Shown here piece by piece: positions 1 to 7,256 of a DNA stretch of 14,394 nt. The DNA is taken from assembly GCA_017538005.1 (NCBI GenBank), contig JAFYJR010000039.1, positions 1 to 14,394 on the forward strand. The letters are read 5' to 3'. Within the stretch, counting starts at the first letter, position 1. Every line of letters starts with the position of its first letter. This DNA comes from Clostridia bacterium (lineage in GTDB: Bacteria > Bacillota > Clostridia > Oscillospirales > Acutalibacteraceae). Below the pieces are notes generated by a model, which was given only the letters and a program-made list of their open reading frames with translations, did no database searches and had not been told where the DNA came from. Position numbers and translations under genes: made by a program.

Positions 1-335
1 AAAAGCAGCTGCAGAAGCGGCGAAAAGTTCTGCGTCGCCAGCACAGCGAACACAAATGAAAAAACGCTGTGCCGAAGGAGTTTGTTCTCTTTTCGCCCGC
101 GCAGCATTTCCGCATTCTCGCGGTTATTCTCATAGGCGCGATACCCTGTCTTGTCTATTGCGTCTTTTATTGCCTTTAAGGAAACTTTTGATTCATCATA
201 GAGCATAGTGGCAGTGCCCTCTGCCAGGGAGAACCCGGCAGAGGACACGCCGTCTAAAGACTCGACTGTGTTTTCAAGTTTAACCGTACAGGCTGAACAG
301 ACCATTCCGTCTATCAGCAAAGACGCAGTTTTCAT
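1..335 (-). CDS. Heavy-metal-associated (HMA) domain protein, probable P1B-type ATPase N-terminus (partial)
   Basis: The first 111 codons are visible; the gene runs off the left edge. Residues 1 to about 70 form a ferredoxin-like HMA domain with the metal-binding motif GMVCSAC (Cys13, Cys16), which binds Cu(I) or Zn/Cd-type ions. After a basic linker (about 71-90) comes a hydrophobic stretch (about 91-110) that could be the first membrane helix, as expected if the HMA domain is the N-terminal metal sensor of a P1B-type ATPase exporting metal. The ATG immediately follows the TAA of the upstream Ldi-like gene with zero intervening bases and only a weak GGTGG-like upstream sequence, so translation is probably coupled and the gene belongs to the same operon. 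The family (HMA) is clear. The ATPase call is inference because no P-type DKTGT motif lies inside the window. Confidence 0.75.
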   Translation of the reverse strand, partial: MKTASLLIDGMVCSACTVKLENTVESLDGVSSAGFSLAEGTATMLYDESKVSLKAIKDAIDKTGYRAYENNRENAEMLRGRKENKLLRHSVFSFVFAVLATQNFSPLLQLL

Positions 336-2372
336 TTAAGCCACCGGAGCAATAGTCATCTTCTTGCGGCCGTTCAGCGGTACGATGAGTCTTGCTCTGC
401 CCGCCGGGTCTGCCGCAAACTGTGTGCCCGTCTCTTTTATTTCATACATCTGACCCGGAACGAGTCTCTCTATACCGAGCTCATAGTTTCCTGCGAAACG
501 GTCAAGGGCGTTTTTCAGAACAAGAGTCAGGCTCTTGCCGTCAAGGCTGATTGCCTTTGCGACCCAGACCTTGGTATAGTCAACACTTTCAAGGACAGGA
601 CCTTCAAACGACTCTTTGATCGGACCGTCAACAAGCGCTGTTCTCCAGGCATCCTTAAATCCCGCAAGGCCCATAAGCACCTGGGCGTTTGCCTCGTTGG
701 AGCACTTCCAATGCATGAGGCCTTCGCCGTTTACCGTATAGTTGCCCTTCTCGAAAAGCTTCTCGCGGCATCTTTCCGCGAGTTCCATATCACCCTGCTC
801 AGACGCCATGATCATAAGGCCTGAGTAGTTGTCAAGCTGACTCATGGTAAAGTTACCGTGGTCGAAAGGAAGACCCGGTTTCAAAACCTTGTTGCCGTCC
901 TTATCCGTTACCAGGAACTTGTCGCGATGATAAGCCCAGTATGCCTTAGTCCATTCGGGACATGCGGAAAGGAAGGCCATGTAGGTCGCGACATCCGCAT
1001 AGGTCGCGGTTATCGGCGGAGGACACCAGCCGGTTCTCGTCGATTTGAAGATTGTCGGAGTACCGTTCGGAGCGAGCAGCTCGTCGCGGTACTTCACAAG
1101 TACCTTTTCCTTGTGGTCATCCCAGTAAGTCGTGCCGAAGAGTTTGTCATAGCTGACCATACTCTGGATTGCCTTCCAGTTACAGAGGCTGTAGAGGAAA
1201 TTCGGCTCACACGGGAATACCGTGTAACCGCCCGCTTCCCAGTTGCCGACAATGGACTCGGCAATGGTATGAGCGCTGTGGTTAAAGACTTCGTCCTCAT
1301 TCTTTCTGAAGGAGATGCTTCCCCTCTTCTCGTAGCGCATATCGCCGGTGTTCCTCATGTACATTGTGAGGTTTAAGAGGAAGAAACCGGTGAGCATTAC
1401 ATTGCCGCGCTTCGGTATGGGATCGGCGTTGCGGCTCAAGTTACCCCACGCCTCTTCCCACTCCCAGTAGGACCAGACCTTCTTGTGCTGGAAGAGTTCG
1501 ATGAGCTTTCTCTGTGCCTCGGTGTTCGGGCCATGATAGTTGGGTGTGTAGTGGCACTGAACCATCTGCAATGAGTTCAGCATTGAGTTTATCTGATAAC
1601 GGACACCGTCAACAGAGAACTGCTCGATGTTCGTAAATCCGCGAAACTCACCATATGGCGCGAACGCCTGATCAAAGATGTACGCCTGCGCGGCGAGCGC
1701 GTCATCCGAGAGCTCGATATCCTCAAGCTTTGGCGTAGGCGTGGCGTCCGCGTCGAGTTTCGCGAGTTTCTCGGGCATTACTTCATTAATATGCCTCTGC
1801 GTCTTGAAGCAAAGTCTCGCGTAAATGAATGTTGTGATTCTGCCTATCAGGAAGTAGATTGCCGGAAGAATAACCACAGGCAGGATATTTAAGTCTCCGC
1901 TGAAGTTTTGTCCGACAAGAAACGCAATGATGGCTTCAAGTGCCCAGACGACGTTGAGCGCGACCTGGTTGCCCGTGCCCCACCACGCGATGAGTGAAAT
2001 TCCGAATATGACGAGTGACAGAATACCTGCCCATACGATTCCCATTGCGAAGAAACCGCCGCCCGGCATAATCATGCCCGCTCCGAAAATCTTAAGCGCG
2101 GCATTTGCCTTGTAGAGCCAGGGAATCAGGCCAATGAACACAACGATAAGATAAAGTATCCAGGCCTTTCTTTTATGTTTTATCGTCTCGGGACCGTTGA
2201 AGGTCTCTTTTCCGTAATAAAATTGCCATTTCTCCATATCTTCAAATCCCCCTTTGAAGAAAGCAATGAGGTGAAGTTTCTCCAGCACCCAGTCGTCAGC
2301 CGCCTCGAGTTTGGACTCAAGAGTCCAGTACGAGACAAAAACTATGGCCATGATAATACAACAGGGTAACAA
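336..2372 (-). CDS. Membrane protein with linalool dehydratase/isomerase-like (Ldi) catalytic domain
   Basis: A 678-residue protein with about five hydrophobic segments (about 1-17, 70-88, 104-131, 137-153, 161-186), then a soluble domain from about 222 to the end that resembles linalool dehydratase/isomerase of Castellaniella. Compared from memory, conserved stretches include the KVW region (298-300), NVM..TG (324-329), CEPNFLYSLC (388-397) and a YDKLFGT-like segment (408-414). Ldi residues Asp39, Tyr45, Cys171 and Cys180 appear as Asp234, Tyr240, Cys388 and Cys397 with identical spacing. Ldi His129 aligns with Phe330, so chemistry or substrate probably differs. Family members hydrate, dehydrate or isomerise allylic tertiary alcohols without a cofactor. 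The start is TTG: a GGAGG lies 7 bases upstream, whereas the first ATG (codon 8) has no usable site. It is the fourth gene of the glycyl radical enzyme operon, 31 bases after the split-barrel gene. Substrate unknown. Confidence 0.8.
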   Translation of the reverse strand: MLPCCIIMAIVFVSYWTLESKLEAADDWVLEKLHLIAFFKGGFEDMEKWQFYYGKETFNGPETIKHKRKAWILYLIVVFIGLIPWLYKANAALKIFGAGMIMPGGGFFAMGIVWAGILSLVIFGISLIAWWGTGNQVALNVVWALEAIIAFLVGQNFSGDLNILPVVILPAIYFLIGRITTFIYARLCFKTQRHINEVMPEKLAKLDADATPTPKLEDIELSDDALAAQAYIFDQAFAPYGEFRGFTNIEQFSVDGVRYQINSMLNSLQMVQCHYTPNYHGPNTEAQRKLIELFQHKKVWSYWEWEEAWGNLSRNADPIPKRGNVMLTGFFLLNLTMYMRNTGDMRYEKRGSISFRKNEDEVFNHSAHTIAESIVGNWEAGGYTVFPCEPNFLYSLCNWKAIQSMVSYDKLFGTTYWDDHKEKVLVKYRDELLAPNGTPTIFKSTRTGWCPPPITATYADVATYMAFLSACPEWTKAYWAYHRDKFLVTDKDGNKVLKPGLPFDHGNFTMSQLDNYSGLMIMASEQGDMELAERCREKLFEKGNYTVNGEGLMHWKCSNEANAQVLMGLAGFKDAWRTALVDGPIKESFEGPVLESVDYTKVWVAKAISLDGKSLTLVLKNALDRFAGNYELGIERLVPGQMYEIKETGTQFAADPAGRARLIVPLNGRKKMTIAPVA

Positions 2373-2403
2373 AACTTCACCTCCCGGTTAAAAAGATATT
2401 AAA

Positions 2404-3261
2404 TTATTTCAGCGACTCAACAAGCGGTTCAACCGACCAGTCTGTAATCGCTTCCTGCTTTAAGTTCTCCTCGGGGTAAACATATCCTACCTTTGGAGGC
2501 AGCGGGTTGTAGACCTTGTCGATATCCACATAGCAGATACCGGCCTTGCCCTCGTGGAATGTTCCCTTTACCTCTACGGCTTCCATATCAAGGCTTAAGC
2601 CGTAAATTGCGACATAGGCACCTTCCTTAAGGTCCGTGAGCATATCTTTGTAAGGTGCTCTCGTGAAAGCGATGCGGTCAGTTCCTGCAGACTGTGCCTG
2701 AATAATCGGAACTATCTTCGGGAAACCGTCCTCGCCAATGTAGCATATAAACTCAAGGGTGATAAGTCCGGCAAGGAACTTCTTTGCCCAGGGTCTTAAA
2801 ATATTTTTGTCACTCTTTGAAACAAGACCTTTGAGTGCCATGATCTTAAGCGCGTTTAAGATAACGCCGACCATGTTAAGAGGTCTCTTCTCGGATATGT
2901 CAACAAGATCCGAATAATGTACAACGCTTATACCGCAGTATGTGTTGTATCTGAAAAGCGGCATCTCATTGAAATGGATATAGTCCTCACCCTCTCTTTC
3001 GGAGTGAGTGAAGGAGCACTTGCCTGTCCAGAAGACTTTGTCAAGGCTCATGATGAAGAAACCGCAGTTCGGTCTCTCGTAAATGGACTTCTTGCTCTCG
3101 CCCTCAGTGAATTCTCCGAAGATGATCTGATCTTCGCCCTTTGCCATAAGGGAACTGATGAGCGAGACATGAGGCTGTCCCTCTTTATCAACTGACGCCA
3201 AGAAACCCACTTTGACGGCTTTGTCAAATTCTTTCGCGTCTTCGGGTCTGACTTTATTCAT
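2404..3261 (-). CDS. Pyridoxamine-phosphate-oxidase-like split-barrel protein, probably FMN-binding, two barrels fused
   Basis: This 285-residue soluble protein begins with a typical split-barrel strand pattern (about residues 12-105): GFLASVDKEGQPHVSLI, then a strand with IIFGEF, a KKSIYERPNCGFFIM segment and a later strand around KVFWTGKC. Such domains usually bind FMN (or F420) at a dimer interface. A second half (about 163-250) shows the same order: FICYIGEDGFPKIVPII, DRIAFT, a KDMLTDLKEGAYVAIY segment and a strand around AVEVKGTF. The chain therefore looks like a tandem fusion of two barrels joined by a hydrophobic, basic linker (about 126-162). Single-barrel family members are about 130-170 residues. 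The gene starts 3 bases after the activase stop, so it is cotranscribed with the glycyl radical enzyme. A redox step, flavin-dependent reduction or a binding role are all possible. The family is fairly sure, the function unknown. Confidence 0.75.
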   Translation of the reverse strand: MNKVRPEDAKEFDKAVKVGFLASVDKEGQPHVSLISSLMAKGEDQIIFGEFTEGESKKSIYERPNCGFFIMSLDKVFWTGKCSFTHSEREGEDYIHFNEMPLFRYNTYCGISVVHYSDLVDISEKRPLNMVGVILNALKIMALKGLVSKSDKNILRPWAKKFLAGLITLEFICYIGEDGFPKIVPIIQAQSAGTDRIAFTRAPYKDMLTDLKEGAYVAIYGLSLDMEAVEVKGTFHEGKAGICYVDIDKVYNPLPPKVGYVYPEENLKQEAITDWSVEPLVESLK

Positions 3262-3264
3262 ACT

Positions 3265-4170
3265 TTACTCCTCTCTCTTGGACATGCCGCTCCAGACAAC
3301 ATTTTCAGCGCCGGCGGCCTTTGCGATGTCCACAAGTTCGTTCATTCTGTCTTTTGTCATAAGCGAAGATTTTTCATAGTCCCAGACCAGATGAAGTCTC
3401 TCGTACTTGTCCTTGCAAAGATTGTTGAAAGCACAGAGTTCCCACTTCTCAACCCGGTCACGGACGATTGACGCGATGCCTCTGATGTTCTCATCGGTAT
3501 CCGTAGCGCCCGGTATGATCGGTGTCCTGACCCAGATTCTCTTCGCCTTGGTCAGAAGGTATTCAAAGTTATCAATGATTATTTTATTATTCTGACCCGT
3601 GAATTTCTTATGTTCTTCACTGTCAAAGAGTTTTAAGTCATACAGGAAAATGTCCGCGTACGGAATGACGGCGTCGAGAGCCTCTCTCGAGCAGAAGCCG
3701 CTGGTGTCGACAGCCGTGTGAACACCGGCTTCCTTAAACTTCGCAAGAAGTTCCGCGGCTTCTCTGTACTGCATAAGGATCTCTCCGCCGGAGAGTGTGA
3801 TGCCGCCCTCCTCGCCCCAGAAGGAACGGTCCTTGATGAGCTCGTTGAAGAGCTCATCCACAGACCTCTCAAGGCCCTTCATCTCAAGGGCCTCCGTCGG
3901 GCACTCCTTTACGCAGGTGCCGCAGGCGGGGCATTCGGGAATGATGTGCATTCCCTCCTCGTCGAGTGTCATGCCGTGCTTCGGGCAGATGTCAATACAG
4001 CTCTGACATCCTATGCACCGAATCCCGATCCACTCGACGTGGCTTTTCGGGTCTATGCTCTCCGGATTGTGACACCAGGCGCAGGCCAGCGGACAACCCT
4101 TAACGAAAAGCGTTGTGCGGAGGCCGGGCCCGTCTTCCGTAGACATTCTCTGAATGTTTAAAATCCTCAT
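3265..4170 (-). CDS. Glycyl radical enzyme activating enzyme (radical SAM)
   Basis: A 301-residue radical-SAM enzyme that should install the glycyl radical on the partner encoded just upstream. The S-adenosylmethionine-binding 4Fe-4S cluster ligands are Cys26, Cys30 and Cys33 (CPLACAWC, the CX3CX2C motif). Two ferredoxin-type clusters are inserted after it: Cys52/55/58/62 and Cys80/83/86/90. This insertion is typical of activases for glycyl radical enzymes other than classical pyruvate formate-lyase. The SGGE motif (127-130), which contacts SAM, and the DTSG and YDLK strands of the partial TIM barrel (155-158, 177-180) are present. Length is normal for the group. Its ATG lies 3 bases after the stop of the glycyl radical enzyme with only a modest AAAGG upstream, so translation is probably coupled. 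The substrate protein is inferred from adjacency. Confidence 0.95.
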   Translation of the reverse strand: MRILNIQRMSTEDGPGLRTTLFVKGCPLACAWCHNPESIDPKSHVEWIGIRCIGCQSCIDICPKHGMTLDEEGMHIIPECPACGTCVKECPTEALEMKGLERSVDELFNELIKDRSFWGEEGGITLSGGEILMQYREAAELLAKFKEAGVHTAVDTSGFCSREALDAVIPYADIFLYDLKLFDSEEHKKFTGQNNKIIIDNFEYLLTKAKRIWVRTPIIPGATDTDENIRGIASIVRDRVEKWELCAFNNLCKDKYERLHLVWDYEKSSLMTKDRMNELVDIAKAAGAENVVWSGMSKREE

Positions 4171-4173
4171 TGA

Positions 4174-6666
4174 TTAATAACCTTTATGACTTTCTCTCGC
4201 GATAATCTCATCCTGAAGTTCGCGTCCGATTGTAACGAAGTAAGCGTTGTAACCGGTGATACGAACAAGAAGATGTTTGTAATCCTGCGGATGCGCCTGG
4301 GCGTCGCGAAGGACATCTGCGTCAAGAATATTTATCTGGAGCGCGGTACCGCCATTCTTACAGTAACCGCGGATAAATGACTTGAATTTCTCCTTGTGAC
4401 CCTCATCCGCTATAAGAGAGGTGTTAAATGTGATTGTGTGTGAAGCGCCGTTCGGCAGGCAGTTGTAGTAACCGTCAAAGTCGCCGTCCTCACCGGATCC
4501 GCCGAGAGCCGTACCGACTGAGTTTGCGTTGGCTGTCGGACCGTTCGTGTCGGCGCCGTTTGACGGGCAGATTGCGTTGGACAGGAACTGGTTGCACTTT
4601 CTGCCGTCAGCGGAAGCCTTGAGAATAAAGCTTGAGCCGATCCAGTAGTTCCAGGAGAGCATGCCCGGACGGAACTGTCTGTCAGTGCACTTCGTCTTGT
4701 ACTTCCAGACCTCGTCGCTCCATGTCTTCATGACAAGCTGCGCCAGCTTGTCGGCCTCGTCATCGTCGCGACCGTACTTCGGGCACTTGTTCTTGGCAAT
4801 CGCCTGAAGCTTCTCGTGGCCTTCCCAGTTGTCCTTGAGTGCCTGTACAAGTTCCTCGAGTGTGCAGATCTTCTCATCATAGACGAGGTACTTGACGGCA
4901 AGGAGACTGTCGACGGTAGTCGCGTATGTGACGCCTTCCATTGTTACGCAACGGATTTCAGGGCCGCCGCGTGTGACATCCAGAGCCCTCTCCGCACAGC
5001 CGTTTACGAGCGTTGAAAGGTAAGGTGTGGGATTGAACTTGAAGCGGATACGCTCAGACTCCTCGTATGTGTCTACGAGTTTCTTGACAATGTATGCGGT
5101 CTGAATCTTGTAAGCTTCCCAGAATTTCTCCCAGGTGTCGAGCTCCGCGAGTGTGCCGGTCTTCGGGCCGTCCTGCGTGAGTTTTGACCACTTGCCGGAG
5201 AGGTCGTCGTAATACGGCGCCATATCTTTACCGTTGCCGTATACGAGTTCCATCGCCTTCAAAAGGTTCAGGTTGTTGTCAACCGTGCCGCTTCTGTCGT
5301 TGCCGACCATTGTATTTTCAAGGCAGCCGACTGAAGCGTAGTCGTAAACATTGTCCTTGTTGATCTTGTCCTCGAGACCGGCCATCTTGCCCTCGCGGAG
5401 CATACCGGCCATTGAGCGCTCGTCGAAGTTTAACAGGAACGGGGCGCCCTGGCTCTTGGAGATCATATCAACAACTTTATCAATAAGTTTTTCAGGTGAA
5501 TTGTTGTGAATACGGACATTGGGCTTGGGCTCGAGAATCGGGCTCATATCATCAATTACATCGAGCATGAGATATGTGAGGTCGTTTGTAAGGTCCTCGC
5601 CGTCTTTGCCCATACCGGAAAGTGAGATGAGCTGTCCGTAACCGGCGGTAATACCCTGGTTTCCGCCTACGCGAATCTGCGCGTCATAAACCGTGTTGCA
5701 ATGGAACCAGAAGCAACCGAGAATCTCTTTCATGAAGTCCTCGGACATACCCTCGTCAATTGACTTCTTGTAGAAGGGATACATATACTGATCCATACGG
5801 CCGAACGATACACCGGGACCCGGATAACGCTCATCCGACATGATGAGGAAGTGAGTTGTCCAGAGAGCCTGAACGGCCTCCCAAAAGTTCTGCGGAGGAT
5901 TCCAGGGAACATTGGCGCAGTTCTTCGCCATTGTCTCAAGCTCTTCCTTGCGCTTCGGATCCGTCTCCTTCGCCGCGCACTCGAGACAGTAAGCTGAATA
6001 CTTCTCATTAAGTTCCTTCGGCATGAGACACGCGGTCATCATAGCCTTGAGCTGAGCGCCCTTTTCACCGTTCTTGTCCGCGTCGGAAAGTTTGTTGTAA
6101 AGTCCCTCAATGTATTCATACTCGCCCTTGAAGCCGTGCTCGAGTATCTTTGCATAGTTCGGGATAACATGTCCGCTCGTCGCGCCGCTGTTGCCGTAGC
6201 CGTGCTGGATAATCCAGTTGGCGTCAGCGCGCGCGGCCTTAACAAGCTTGTTTCTCTCTTTCTGCTCCTTCTTGTCGAGGCACATGGAGTAAACCATGTT
6301 GAACCTCGCGCCGCAGAGCAGGTCGCCGGGCAATATCTCAACGGGGCATTTTTCCGTAACTGCCTTCTTTGTGAAGATTGCCTTTCTCTCGACAATTGAC
6401 TTCTTCCAGAAATCATCGTCAACGGGTATTACTTCAGCAGCCGCCTTGAAGGAAGCGGTGAACGGAGACATATATGTGAACATCTCCGGAACGATGAAGT
6501 ATGTGGTCTGGTCAAACTGAACATCCCACGGAGTACCGGTTGTGTAAGCGAGATACTCATTATTCCACTTACGATTGTTGCCCTCAAAATAATAGTCGCG
6601 GAGCCATTTGACTCGGGGACTTAATTTTCCGGGCTGTTTTACGGCATTTTCATATTTCGGTGCCAT
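4174..6666 (-). CDS. Glycyl radical enzyme, Cys-x-Glu type, substrate unknown
   Basis: An 830-residue catalytic subunit with a PFL-like domain and a C-terminal glycine-radical domain. The radical loop reads VRITGYNAY near the C-terminus (Gly805 by my start), matching the RxxGYxx signature. The thiyl loop reads SVGCLEN (Cys448, Glu450). The CxE pattern is shared by diol/choline/isethionate-type eliminases and arylacetate decarboxylases, not by pyruvate formate-lyase. A later segment TPYLSTLV..C resembles the dehydratase clade, but the region around GGPEIRCVTMEG is divergent. I chose the ATG at 6666 because AGGAGG lies 10 bases upstream; an upstream in-frame ATG at 6717 adds 17 hydrophobic residues overlapping the promoter region and has no such site. 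First gene of the operon, followed at 3 bases by its activase. No small accessory subunit, aldehyde/alcohol dehydrogenase or microcompartment gene is seen. Oxygen-sensitive, cytoplasmic. Confidence 0.92.
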   Translation of the reverse strand: MAPKYENAVKQPGKLSPRVKWLRDYYFEGNNRKWNNEYLAYTTGTPWDVQFDQTTYFIVPEMFTYMSPFTASFKAAAEVIPVDDDFWKKSIVERKAIFTKKAVTEKCPVEILPGDLLCGARFNMVYSMCLDKKEQKERNKLVKAARADANWIIQHGYGNSGATSGHVIPNYAKILEHGFKGEYEYIEGLYNKLSDADKNGEKGAQLKAMMTACLMPKELNEKYSAYCLECAAKETDPKRKEELETMAKNCANVPWNPPQNFWEAVQALWTTHFLIMSDERYPGPGVSFGRMDQYMYPFYKKSIDEGMSEDFMKEILGCFWFHCNTVYDAQIRVGGNQGITAGYGQLISLSGMGKDGEDLTNDLTYLMLDVIDDMSPILEPKPNVRIHNNSPEKLIDKVVDMISKSQGAPFLLNFDERSMAGMLREGKMAGLEDKINKDNVYDYASVGCLENTMVGNDRSGTVDNNLNLLKAMELVYGNGKDMAPYYDDLSGKWSKLTQDGPKTGTLAELDTWEKFWEAYKIQTAYIVKKLVDTYEESERIRFKFNPTPYLSTLVNGCAERALDVTRGGPEIRCVTMEGVTYATTVDSLLAVKYLVYDEKICTLEELVQALKDNWEGHEKLQAIAKNKCPKYGRDDDEADKLAQLVMKTWSDEVWKYKTKCTDRQFRPGMLSWNYWIGSSFILKASADGRKCNQFLSNAICPSNGADTNGPTANANSVGTALGGSGEDGDFDGYYNCLPNGASHTITFNTSLIADEGHKEKFKSFIRGYCKNGGTALQINILDADVLRDAQAHPQDYKHLLVRITGYNAYFVTIGRELQDEIIARESHKGY

Positions 6667-6721
6667 AAACGTTTCTCCTCCTTTTCGTATAATAAATATA
6701 CCGATTAATATGTACAAAAAA

Positions 6722-6750
6722 ATTTTAGCACATTAGAATTATTCATACAA
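6722..6750 (-). promoter_or_regulatory. Candidate sigma-A promoter of the glycyl radical enzyme operon
   Basis: On the minus strand a -35 TTGTAT (6750-6745) is separated by 17 bases from a -10 TAAAAT (6727-6722), which is preceded by TGTGC, an extended TGTG element. The predicted start near 6715 leaves a leader of about 49 bases before the ATG at 6666. A second candidate (TTGTAC, 17 bases, TATTAT) lies about 30 bases closer to the gene and cannot be excluded. Confidence 0.55.
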
Positions 6751-6784
6751 TACAAAACGAGAAACATAGACATCTGTACACAAC

Positions 6785-6816
6785 AAAAAAGGGCCTCCGG
6801 GGAAACCCCGAAGGCC
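6785..6816 (-). terminator. Intrinsic terminator after rplL
   Basis: On the minus strand an 11-bp GC-rich stem (GGCCTTCGGGG with CCCCGGAGGCC, one G-U pair) closes a three-base TTT loop and is followed by C and six T. It sits 20 bases after the rplL stop and separates the ribosomal operon from the glycyl radical enzyme operon. Confidence 0.92.
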
Positions 6817-6835
6817 TTCTTCTTTTGAAGTTTGA

Positions 6836-7213
6836 TTATTTGAGTGTAACCTTAGCGCCGACTTCTTCAAGCTTAGCCTTAGCTGCCTCAGCGTCATCCT
6901 TGCCCATTGCTTCCTTGATTACCTTGGGAGCGCCGTCAACAAGAGCCTTAGCCTCTGCAAGACCGAGAGCTGTGATCTCACGGACAACCTTGATTACCTT
7001 AATCTTCTCTGCGCCTACCTCTGTAAGCTCAACATCGAACTCAGACTTCTCTTCAGCTGCTGCGCCGCCTGCTGCTGCAGGACCAGCTACTGCTACTGCT
7101 GCAGCTGCTGATACGCCGAATTCATCTTCTACTGCGTGTACGAGCTCTGAAAGCTCAAGTACTGACATCTTTTTGATCTCTTCAAGAAGAGCTGTTACTT
7201 TCTCTGAAGCCAT
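6836..7213 (-). CDS. rplL: 50S ribosomal protein L7/L12
   Basis: A 125-residue stalk protein with the standard layout: N-terminal dimerisation and L10-binding helices (about 1-33), a flexible Ala/Gly-rich hinge (about 34-52), and a C-terminal domain with the EKIKVIKVVRE and GLAEAKALVDGAPK signatures that recruits translation factors. The ATG at 7213 has GGAGG 8 bases upstream; a possible upstream TTG at 7228 overlaps that ribosome binding site and is rejected. It follows rplJ by 43 bases and should be translated in excess of L10, since several copies bind one L10. The usual next gene, rpoB, is not present; a terminator follows instead. Confidence 0.98.
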   Translation of the reverse strand: MASEKVTALLEEIKKMSVLELSELVHAVEDEFGVSAAAAVAVAGPAAAGGAAAEEKSEFDVELTEVGAEKIKVIKVVREITALGLAEAKALVDGAPKVIKEAMGKDDAEAAKAKLEEVGAKVTLK

Positions 7214-7256
7214 TTTAAAATCCTCCAATTAATTATTTAAAGATATTGATTACAAA

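Noticed and set aside
858..1376. Plus-strand 172-codon open frame inside the Ldi-like gene
   Set aside because: It is antisense to conserved active-site codons, has no plausible start signal and resembles no family.
6667..6717. Longer start for the glycyl radical enzyme (ATG at 6717)
   Set aside because: It lacks a ribosome binding site and overlaps the predicted transcription start, while the ATG at 6666 has AGGAGG at 10 bases.
6825..7232. Plus-strand 135-codon open frame over rplL
   Set aside because: It is a shadow of the Ala-rich L7/L12 gene, with Ser/Ala low complexity only.
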